NCBI RefSeq assembly: GCF_964204645.1
Contig: NC_134030.1
Span: 4,255,855-4,319,854 of the forward strand
From: Tubulanus polymorphus
Lineage: Eukaryota > Nemertea > Palaeonemertea > Tubulaniformes > Tubulanidae
DNA length: 64,000 nucleotides
Reading direction: 5' to 3'
Positions 48,842 through 60,800 of this stretch are shown piece by piece. Both the position numbers and the translations under genes were made by a program. Each line of letters opens with the position of its first letter. Position 1 is the first letter of the stretch. The notes under the pieces were generated by a model. It did no database searches and was not told the origin of the DNA. It saw only the letters and a program-made list of their open reading frames with translations.

Positions 48842-51800
48842 GGTACATATATTCGCTCAATCGGTTTTATCAAAAGTTTATCACGGAAATAACAACCTCC
48901 AGAAGCATAGGCTCCACAGGCTAACAGCATATAGGATTCATAAAAGAAGTCGTTCTAAATATAATAGGTCTTAACGTCATATTCTATTCTCCACATCTGA
49001 TTAAACAGAGGTTATTCTACAAACCGAAATATAGTGAATTCAGTGAAATCGTCATCGAAGAAGCGAACTTACGCAGTGAGCTGTATGAATTTTGCGGCAC
49101 TCGAGCAGCGGTGGTGATTGGTCGACGCTGGTTAGTTGTCAGGTCAAGGTCGCTGCTAGAACGCATTATATGCCCGGACGTGTTTCGTGTACGGGAACCG
49201 GAATCTGCAGACGACAAAATGTTAATGTTATAGCACTCAGTGTTTGAAGCCTGCTCACCATCTAGACCAGGTTCTACAGTTATTGAGCGTTAATTTTCAC
49301 TTAAGAGTTGAACTATTTCAAAACGAACCAAATCAACTTAAAACTTAACTAATGGTACCCACAGTTACATGGATTCAAAATTGAATAATTTCATGGCGAT
49401 TTTTCAATTTTCCCAAATGGAAATAGAGTATTCGTAAAAGTGAACGTAAGTACCATCAAACTACAGGGACGTCAACACTTAAGTTGTGACTGGTTGATAG
49501 AGGTGATTTTCCAAGAAAGATTGCTGAAGAAAGTTGCTCTTAGGCAAGCAATTGATATCCTTGTTGACAATAGAGCTCCCAAATATTTCTGAACCGGGAA
49601 TTATGATTTGAAATCTCCAAATTTATTTCCTGATTACCAGGCACTCACTGTGGAACCGAGTCTGGTTATGAAAAAGCTGGTGAAATTAAAAAGCGATAAT
49701 CACCGCACGCAAAATCATTGAGTAGTTATCTGCATTATTTCAGTATTAGAAGCAGTGAAATATATCATAACTAAAGCTGGGGAACTTTAACTAAAACTTA
49801 CCAACTGTAGCTTGTTTTACAGGACGAGTGGCTGTCCTCCGTGCAGCGAGGCTGTAAGATAAAATGATCAAAATTGTGTGTCACTAACCGAACTTAACCG
49901 AAAAATTCCCTGATTAGATATCCAGAGGTTCCTTATCACTCATTATCAGCAAGAACAACGAGGCACCAAAAATCAAAATTCCCTGATTACACATGCATTA
50001 CATTGTGTTAGATATCCTCAGTGGGGGGTTGTTTCTTCTGAAGAGGTTCCTAGCACCACTCATCACCAGCCAGAGCAACGAGGCACCAAGAATTCAAATA
50101 CCCTGAATTTCCTCGATTTTCAAGAAAAGAGTCATAATTCTCTGATTCTCTAATCTGTAAGAACACTGGACACGGCCACGGTACAAAACTCTGCCCAAAA
50201 TGACAGCGACTGCTCGGAATATGACGAGAACTATGAACAAACCTTGATATATCGTATCCGCGATCAGTACTAGCCGAGCGTATTCGAGATTTCGGCGGCG
50301 CGCGTCCGATACTGTTTAATGAATTATTACTCGACGAGTTGCTCATTTCCCCTTCGAGCATTCGTTTTTTCGCCGGCTCCAACGAATTCAATAAACTGTC
50401 CGCTTGATCTTTGAAATGATTCGCGAATCCCCAAAATGCTCTGAAATTAGAATTTACGATAAGAATTCGGCATGAAATCCGAGCGTAGGTTGTTCGGAAA
50501 ACATCAACCGCGAAATATGGAACTGGCTCCATGGCTTAGTTGCTGAAGAGTATCTGTATACAACATACTGTGAATTTCTACCTCTACATGACCTGTCCTG
50601 TGGCATGGTGGATAAGGTGTTTGACTCACAACCGAGAGGTTGAAACCATGTTATACAGGTAGGACACATATCAGTGCCCGTCGACTCACTGATTTAACAA
50701 CAAAAGTCGTACCTGGCGAAAATCTTCGACACGACGAAGTTGGCCAGTAATAGGTAGAACTACGGCGAGTTTATTTTCAATAAAAACTGATGTTGTGTCG
50801 TTGCGCTTAAACCTGATGGTAGTGAACTTACTTTCTGGCTTTAGCTCGAGCGTCGGCGTCAGCGTCGTTGATACCGCGTTTAATAGCGTCCTGTAGATTA
50901 GCGATATGACGCTCTAGGGTATGAGTCGGCCACGTGTGTAACAACTGCTCCAAAAAATCACATGTATACCTGAAAACATAACAAACCAGTTTTAACGTAC
51001 AGATTTTCCGACGGCTGATAAACTAATGTATTCTCAATGCTGTAGAATGATCGGATATTTCGAGATAAATCTACATTCTATCATTAGAGACACAGTAATG
51101 TGTTTCTCTGTGGATGAGATTCAGAAACGGTCAAGACGAATCAATTGTGGGATTGTTCTTCAGATTTGACGGTTTCCCGCCCGGGGTCAATAGTTTGCAG
51201 ACTTACTTTCTGATGACATTTGATTTAGACGTGAGATTTCCAGTGATTATCGGTATCAAACGTGAACAATGAGTGTACTGGAAATGAAAGCAAACAAATA
51301 ATGAACCGACTGTCCAGTTTCGGTGATATATAAAACCCTGAAAAAAATGTTCAAAGCCGAATTCTTTTACCTGTATAATAAACTGGAAGCACACCACACC
51401 GGAAGTGGCCATGATTTTAGCGCTATTTGGAATGAGTGAGATTATATTTGGCGTCAGCGTTTCCGCAAAGTGGTCGAATTTCGAACCCAGCTGTTGTGAC
51501 ATGTAACTGAAATATATACCAAACACAGGAAATGTTACACATATATTTCTGATGGAGGTACAAGAAGCATCAATTCTGAAGTATTCTATGGGTAACATAT
51601 AAATTATTTTGAAATTGAAATGAACAGACACTATCACTATGGATGTCAACTTCTTGACGTGAATGGTTGATAAGGCTTATCAACCATTACGGTGATTTTT
51701 AAGAAAGTGCTAAAAGTTGCTCTTGGCAAAGGCTACATGAAGTGCCAATGAATTTTTCAATTTCCGGATAAGAGTAAAATCCATGAAATTTCCAAACATT

Positions 51801-54800
51801 TCTAAGCCGGGTAATATTATTCGAAATTCCTAAGTTTTTCCCGATTTTCAGGTACTGCAGGGACCCGGATTAATAAATATGGTATGTCACTCAAAGCCCA
51901 CGTGCAGCGGGGTTCATCGTTGTAAATCATTCACGGACTAAAACTTACGCGATCGTAATACAAGCCTCGCGCACGACCTGCGACCTCAGGTCCCCGACAG
52001 CTGCTTGAAAACTAGCCTCCAACGGTCGTAGATTCTGGAAAAATTCGTCATGATTCGTAGCACCATTCACGATCAACGCACGGAAGATTTTCAACTGGAA
52101 TTGAAAAATGTCACCGGATCATATAGTGGAAAATGAGAGCAGCATTGAGACAGTAAATACATGAAACTCTGCACTATTATCCAGTCAACCAGTGAGTCTA
52201 GTAACTATTGAGCAGGGCACTAGCATATGTAAGTAGTTTTTAATGAGATAACTAAGATTTTTGCTTTGATTCTCCTCATGAAGAACATGTTGTCGTTGGT
52301 CCGATTATTTCAAAGAACGATGAACCAATACAGGATCAAAAGATCATACAACGCCATGAGTTAACTACGTGATAAGCCATCTTCGCTTCATTCGATATAC
52401 TTTTTATACGTACGCTTTCAACACGTTTTTCCCAATCACATTTCGGGTCGCTGAGTACGTTCTGTACTTTATTGATGTGTTCTTGAACTTCACGTCCGGA
52501 GAAAAACTGCACTTTCGGTACATCTTCGAACGCGGCGATAAACGCTTCTTCATCAACGCCACCTAGAAAACAACGTCAATACCGCGGTATAGAGAAAATA
52601 TCAATCAGAAACTATTTCAGTTGTTTTGTATATACATTGACAAACATCGTATGTTCTTTTCTCATTGGTTTAAATTCTTAGTCGCTTCGTTTTACACGTA
52701 TTCAACTGGATTCACACTAAATCACACTAAAAAATTGGGCTTAAGACTAGTTGTAATATCGAGACAACATAAGTTTCAACGGTGAAAATGATTTCTATTC
52801 AAAGGTGTCTAGCTTTCTATAGTGAACAATGAATGAATGAATGTTGTGTGGAAAGGCTGCAGCAGTACAAAAGTACAAAATATCACTAATGTATGATATA
52901 GAAGAAAGTAAAATCGGTGAAGTGACAAACATTTACGAATGATATTCTAGAAAGCGACATTCATACCATCACCGGAACGTTTCCTTCGATGTTGGGCTGT
53001 AGCAAAACATGGAAAATATCACCGTTATATAAACATTTTCACCTGACGGACTGACGTAATACGCACACACATCGAACCAAAGAGAAAATATCCACGACTG
53101 ATGAGAAGATACGACATTCCAGGTATTACAGTTAAAATACACACGCAATAACTGAACGAACAAAATCAATAATGAACTCGATGCCGGTTGTACAACATTC
53201 GAATACATGATTCAACCCAAGAACAGTCAAATCTTACGACTGTGGAGCTGCATTTTTTATAAATGCTCTAAAGTCTCGATTTTTTCGAGCTTCTCACTCA
53301 ACAAGCGGAGATCGGGGAGCCATGAGATTAGGCCGCACACGTATCGGCAGGGGATTGACACTAAAACACGAACCTGTGACCGCTTTTGATGAAGTTGATG
53401 GTCGTCGGCCGATTGCGGTGTTCGTGTTGCTTCCTCTCCTCGTCGCCGACATCGGACGCCGTGAAGATGAAGTTTCATCGTCTGTTTTCGACGCCGAAGC
53501 TGTAAAATATAAACGAATATTCAATGCGTTAATTTCATTTCTATATAAAATGCGACGATTAAAACTATAGTGAGAATCATCTCGGGATACGAGATCCTCC
53601 ATTGTTAGTATCTCGCCTCAAAGTTTGGTGATATCCCAGTTAGTCTATGATTTAAGTTTCTAATCAAGAAGCTACATATCCTTCACAAGCCACATGAAAA
53701 AATTAAATCGAACACCTTTTCGGCAAATCGGGATGGTTTCATTTCAATTTTAAGAGAAGCCAAACAAAATATCTTCTAGGCTCAGGAAACGGAGAAAACC
53801 GAGCCCTACATAAACATGTATTCCTTTACATCGAAACCGTCTTATCATGATAGTGATAATGCATTACATGAGACTGAGAGACTTATTGTATACACATAAA
53901 ACAGGTTATTATCATTATCAAATATCAGTGTAACTGATCTGATGAGCCACCTGTCTCAATCCACTTCAATTATAGGCCTATTTACAATTATTCGCCTACC
54001 GAGTACTGTGAAGGGTATAAATGGTAGTAACAGATTGTTATGATGGACTGTATTCTAAATCAACCCCTGGGCCTCATTTCATAGACACATATTATCATCA
54101 TTATGGTATCTATAGCGCATGTATCCGTAGGATGTGATCAAAGACAAATGGCAAAAGAGTTTTTAGACATTGTCTGAAGATCGCTTAACTGTTTGACATA
54201 CCCTAACAAAAGAAAGGGAACTTATTCCATTTGCTTTGGGCAACACTAGAAAAAGAGCGAGTAGATTAGTCAAAAGATCGAGAATTTTGTTGCGTCATGT
54301 CGTCCTGAAGATGCTGTATTGAATTGTCATATAAGGGTTGGGTGTACTGAACTGATTTTCAGTAGATTGGTTGAAAGATCTAGATTTTTGAGGCTTCATA
54401 TCGTCCTGAAGATGCTCTCATAACGACGTATTAACTTTAACACAGGGGCTCATCATTAACACAGGGGCAGTCCAGGTAACCCATATTGATACCAGTCTAT
54501 AAAACCAGCCCCTGGATATTATCGATGTATAGCCTAACTAAAACTCACACGCGTGGCGGCGCGTTAATGTGTGTTTACTTGTGTATTATCTGAAAAATAC
54601 AGCAAGAGATTTCACCAAAAAAAAACACACGCAGCTCCCCACCACAGAAAAACATGATAGATCTGCTGATAAAAACCAATTTACATTCCATCCCGACGGA
54701 CTTCCCTGTGATTTGAACTAGGGTCAGGTACCAATTGATATGGAGCTTGTTCTGAAAGATGAACGTATATTTCTAAAATGGTTTTAGTTGGCAGAGCTCG

Positions 54801-57800
54801 GATGACTGAAGCTATTCAATTGGGTACAGAGACAAGCTTAGACCGGAGTGAAAGCCCAAAGTGCGCAACCGTGCTCTGAATATATGCAACTAAGCCCACA
54901 GCTGATCCTAACAGTTGGCGGGATTGCCAAAAACGGCGCCTTACCAATTTTTTTGAACAACGATGTTTTCCATCCCCCGGAACGCGTCATTATTCCTGGC
55001 ATAATTCCCATCTGTTCTACTGGTTCATAACTTCATTCATACTCCAAAAAATCGAGTCAATCAAAATGACATAAACCGACGCGTATCACTAATTAATTAG
55101 ATCCGTTATCACCGGTTAGAATGACTCTCAACTATATTGATATTCGATAAGATAATAATGTCGACTAAAGATCCAAACTGAAGAATTGCGTGAAGAACGA
55201 AATAACACTTTGCATCAGACGCAGAAAAAGAGGTCCATCTGGCAAAAACGGCAAGTTCTCCCAGTATTATTCCCCGAGCAGAACTGAGTCTGAGCCAAGA
55301 GTATCCTCTCCCTCTCTCTCTCTTCTCTCTCTATGTCGTTTCTCTTTACCAGTGATGTAAAAGTTATATATACGTAAAAGTGAATGCACGTTTGCTGCAG
55401 AGGGAGAGGGATGTTTCTCCTACTGACGATGATTCATAAAAACATCGAGAGAAATAATAAATCTCCAGGCAATACTCAATATTAGTCTTACAATGAATGA
55501 CGAAAGCTGGGCAAATTTTCATTCATAAATTGTGAAAATCAAACCAATTGCAGAAATTAAGTTAATTCGGATGCTTTTGCATAACAAAGCAGCAGACTGA
55601 GGTATTAAGCTTACAAAGCAAAATGAAATAAAATAAGACACCATGAAAGTGAAATTCCTTAGCAAATGAAATAGCAGCTGACACCATAATAATCTAAATA
55701 TCACAATTTGTCAAACATAAATGGTCAAAGGGTCGATATTAATAGGTTTTGGAACAGGTGACCGGGTCGAACTCGATGACCTTAGATTAATTCAAGTGAA
55801 CAAATCCTCATATGACTAAAAGCAAGGTCCCCGCAAGGAAAACACAACCTAGCGTAATAAATACACCATAGAAAATACTGAAAACACCTTCAGTCTTATT
55901 TATCATATAAACACTTGTACGAACAACATTGCTAACGTTTCTAACCTAAACCTCGCTACTCGACTGCCTGGTATTTTTACGACAGGTTGCTTTCCTTCTT
56001 TATCTATACAATAAAACAAGCGTAGGAACAATACTAAACAATTACTGCATCAATCATGTCATATCTGTAAGGTACGTAGCTATACCATCGCTGTTAAAGA
56101 ACTAAGTCATGACTTGCCAAGGCTACTGAGTGAAAGACTTGGACTGATTAGGGGTGCAAGTTCTATACCGCCCTAAGACTGAACGTGCGGAGACAGGCTG
56201 AAGAACTAGAACCAACTGACCAGTGAATGCATAATGTTTATCAGTGTTTCTGATAATGATGCTCAAGATGTGTAGCACATGTAATGAATTGAATGAGATC
56301 AGGTGCTAAAATAGATTCCCAGTTCCAGTGGACAAAGAGGTATACTTCCAGTATAGTACATGATGAGGCGGCCTGCAAGACAGCCATCCGCAATGTTTCC
56401 CAGTATTGTCAGACACTGAAAACTATGGTTTCGTTTGTCTTCGAATTAGCTTACTCTACGTCAAACGGAAATAATACGCCTCACTTCTGATATAATATAG
56501 TCACGATTTGGAATTCTGTGAAATTTGGTCCGTGCTTAAAAACATTATCAAAATGATGCAGTGCAAATGATAGGAGTCAGTTCCAGAATCAGCTAGCATT
56601 CACATGGAATAATTTGACCTGTACCAAGATTTGGCATGGGCGATGATTTGGCCAGTGTCAAACAAACATCGATTGACCAAGTTGGTACCAGCGTGAATGG
56701 TTGACCCCACGTGCCTATTCAGCAATGGGCCAAATTTGGTCGCAGTGCAACATTATCAGGCGGTGGGGGATGTTCGAGTTTTATGAGTATCTCGAACAGT
56801 TGTATAATATGAATGAATGCTTTAGTTACAGATACACAACACGAGAACAAAGTCTGAAGAGAAACGTTTTGTTTGAGTTGAAGGAGTAAATAAACCGTGA
56901 TGAAACGCTTCATAGCTTCTTTACGCCGTCAGTCTGCTGGGTTCGATTTCATAGCGCTGATACCCCAGATCTACTGGCTGATGTGTTTATGAAACTAGAG
57001 ATAAATATTCTACTTCAAAAACTATGCACACGCTCTGATAATAATAACGTGAGGTATTATGAGCTGAACGTATAGTCTGGGATGTAGGTACATACACGCG
57101 ATGCTTTCCCGATGTCTTCTCCAGAAACCGGTGCGTAGATTGGAACATGTGGTGAAGGTTTTGATGAAAATGAAGGGGGTCTGAGTCACCAGTGAGAAAA
57201 TCTCTTGATTGAGTCGATCATTCCACCTTCGCTCTGCAACAGAACCGCACATCAGAATGCGCACAGCCTAAAGGCTATTAACAGTAGCTGCAATGTTTCA
57301 CAGATGATTTTTCATCGAAATTTTTAACTCTTTAAAAATTAAGACGTCGGTAAGTATGAAATTTACTTAACGAGTTTGTCAATAGACGACTTTTCACGGT
57401 GGACCGTCCACGAACGGAGGCCAAGAGATGAAAGGCCTAAAAACCTTTACTTTTAGAATTGATCGAAATGAAACAACTTTCTTCGATTACGCACTCATAC
57501 AATCTTACGCATGAATTCTCAAACATCTAATATCAGTTTACTGTGTAGCGAACTCACTCTCTAACACACGTCTTAATCAGGATTGTTACATGATAAGCAT
57601 TCATCATTATCTTGTTAATTCATGAAATAGCTGAAGATTCATTAAACTATACAGTGAAACATCGTTAAAACGATCTCGAATATAACGCTTTATCAGTTAT
57701 TACAAACATAGAATTTCGCCCCAAAAGTGGACAATTCTAATAATTTCATACTGGATATTACAAACTATTGGTTATAACGAACATATTCACCGGGGGCCAG

Positions 57801-60800
57801 TCGCACAAAAGTTCATAGTTATTATGGTATTTATCTGGTGGTTATCTTTAAACCAACTGGCGGTTACAGTTCGTTATAACGAGGCTCCACTGAATAGTTT
57901 TTAACTAACTTACTAGGACGATGCGGTACTGGAATTCCGGTTTTTTTCTGAGATTCAGAAGCCATCAGTTTGACTTATAATATCGCCGATCACCGCTTAA
58001 ACAGAGCGCATTATTCCCGTTAAGAACAGTCGATTTTAAAGATATCTTCAATAATGTGTCCGCTCGCAAATACGACAAACCCAAATCACCTATGACCAAC
58101 AGTTTTCGTGTATATTATATCTACTCCTGATATATATGGACGTAGCACAGACTTTAACCGATGCGAAAATCGAAATTATCAATTTCCGGTATTGAATGAG
58201 TAATATATTCAGAATAGGACACGTATAAAAGGAACTGTCAACGTCTTTCGACGTAAAAATGCTCGTCTATTTCAAGTGAAATCGTACGTATGAATAATTT
58301 CAGTGCAGATATTTATTCACTAAACCTGTATTCAACAACTAACTCATAATAACCGACACGTTTAAGACATTCTTTAATTGTAAGATATCAAAATGAAATC
58401 TTGCTATTTTCACAAATCTAGAATCCGAAATCACCATCGAATTCAACGAACGTTTTTCTCGAGCTAACCGATCACAACCTGAAATTCGCACCGGGCCTGA
58501 ATTCCGAGGATGAATTCAACAAATTCCGAATACATCTGTACTACGCACGAAATTAGCAAAAATTTACGACGAGCCAAAATAAACGTCTGTTTTTATTATC
58601 TAATTTTACAACGAACACAAAGAACCCGCGCGTTTTCAATTCCTAAAATTCAATGAAGCGCTGTCAATTGGCGAAGACCAATGCGGCGTCGCTGTTTTTC
58701 GCAACTACGCGCAAAAATTGGGGACAAGTTACGGCCGAGCGACGTGTGATAAATAGACGCATTGAATTGGTTAAAATAATGAGAAAAACGTCATCTTGGT
58801 CGCCGTCAGTTCAATCATTCATTCACGCCGTTATTGAAGACATTTTAACGAGTAATTCTCTCTCTCTCTCTCTTGAGGTGAGTAGAAAAACTAATCTTAA
58901 ATTTGCACATAAAATCTCAACGACGATTTCGCGTGTAAGTGTTTTTCTATTCATTTTACTTTAATCGATTTGAAGGAATGGTTTTCCGGTCAATATAAAG
59001 CGGTAATCATTGGGATATAGGTGAGGGCATTCTGTGACGCTAATGATTCCACTTGAAACGTTCTCAGGGACCGTTCATATATTGCTGACATACCGGTATC
59101 AGCTTTAAGTATTATGTAGGCTACATGGAATTGGCAAATTTTTCAAGTTGGTCCCTTTTTAGATTTACAGCATGCCGGGTATGAGAGTTATCCTCAATCT
59201 ATAGATGATTTGAGAGAACCTATAGGATATCAACAAAATGACATATTCCAAGTTTTCCCTAGAGGGGTTTAATTGCTACTCTGGGACGGGTTCTGAAGAG
59301 TTAACACATTCGCTGCTTGCTATGAATATACTCGTACTACCGGTTCGGTCAACCCGTGAATATATTTGTAGCTTACTCTTCCTATTGAGTTAGATATTTG
59401 CATTCTGGCACACAGGAATGATACATGATTGGCCACTGCCGCTATGTGAACAAATTTGGCTTCATGCTCAACAATGTTCATTGGTCAATTTCGAGCAAAG
59501 GCTGACTACATAATAATAGCTACAGTGCCAACCTACGAGTATATTTGTGTTGGCAATTGGGGGCGCCACCGTATCATCGCATAATTCTCAAGATTCTAAG
59601 ACGACTTTTGGAACTAAGACACTACTGCACTACATGGCCCTAGTCACAGCCCTAGAGTTCAAATAATTCCCACACACCGGTAAACGTAAAATCATCTAAA
59701 AAATACATTACCTTCTACAGCGACCATTTCACCGGCTTCATGAACCTCATCAAATCTTTTATACAATATATTCAATCTAAAAATTACGAAAAAAATTAAT
59801 AAGTAGCGCTATTAGCAGATACGCATATGGATGAGACTTACGGGACTCGTTAACAGAAATGTAACCCGCGGTACTCACTTTTGTTGCGAGAGACCCTTTT
59901 TAGCGAGGTCAGTTCGAACTCGCTCACCGATATGACGATATATTTCCACTAATGTTTTAATTGCCGTATCGCGAACCTGTCCGTTCTGATCGTCCAAACA
60001 TTTAACGATCGACGGAACTAATTTAGAGATTGTGAGAGACTTCGCGCCGTATCTAAAAAGAAGGAAATATTTTAAGCGAGATTGATCGTGTAAAAACTTA
60101 CCTTTTTCAAAAAACATTCTCTCGAAATGTCACAATAAGTTTAATATGTGCCGGTATTTTATGTTAACCACTCTGATACACAGTGTGTGGTAAATAAACG
60201 TTACTACTTTCATCAAACTAAACCTTAAAAACTTCCGAAAATCATTGAGTCACATGATAAGCCACTTATTCAGCAACAACGCAGTAAATAGGGATGCGAT
60301 GATGCGTGAAATCATCACTAGAAGGAGCCAGCAGCAAGCTAGTACTTCTCGTATACAAATACGGCATGACTCATAATCAGTGCGCGTATGAGAAAAACAA
60401 AGTGGTTCAATATTATGAGTTGTAATACAATAGTAACTAGTTTTGAGCATAAAAGAAAGGAAGCGTGCACTTACTTATTGATAGCTATGATCAGTGTTAA
60501 CATGATGCCTTCGCGGATCTTCCATAATTTATGATTAAATGCAGTCATAACGCGTTCGAATAAAACCTGGAAAAAAATCCGGCCACGCGACATTAAAACT
60601 AGGCACTAAAATATTGATGACTAATGAAATTAAATTTCATTTTGAACTCGGTAAATGTCGTAGAGTTTGTTTAAGAGATTTTTTTCAACGTCCACTACTT
60701 GAAGTTACTCACTTGCGCTCCAATACAATCCATTATTGGTACCAGAGTATCCAATGCAGCTTCACGCACCTACAAAAACGATATCAGTATGTGACAGTAA

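Larger units (their letters stand above)
53500..57913. other. CLASP intron with no supported exon
   Basis: This lies between exon 8 and the alternative first exon. I see no exon with matching phase. It contains CT-rich runs near 55309-55332 and repeat fragments related to the GTTCACAC/TTTGGCC family near 56580-56760. Confidence 0.45.

Noticed and set aside
48652-48930. 92-codon minus frame with a long Ile-Tyr run
   Set aside because: The run is translation of the (AT)n microsatellite; the real exon in this place uses another frame.
58653-58964. 103-codon plus frame
   Set aside because: It includes a CT-repeat and has no domain; it is antisense to the CLASP intron upstream of the alternative first exon.
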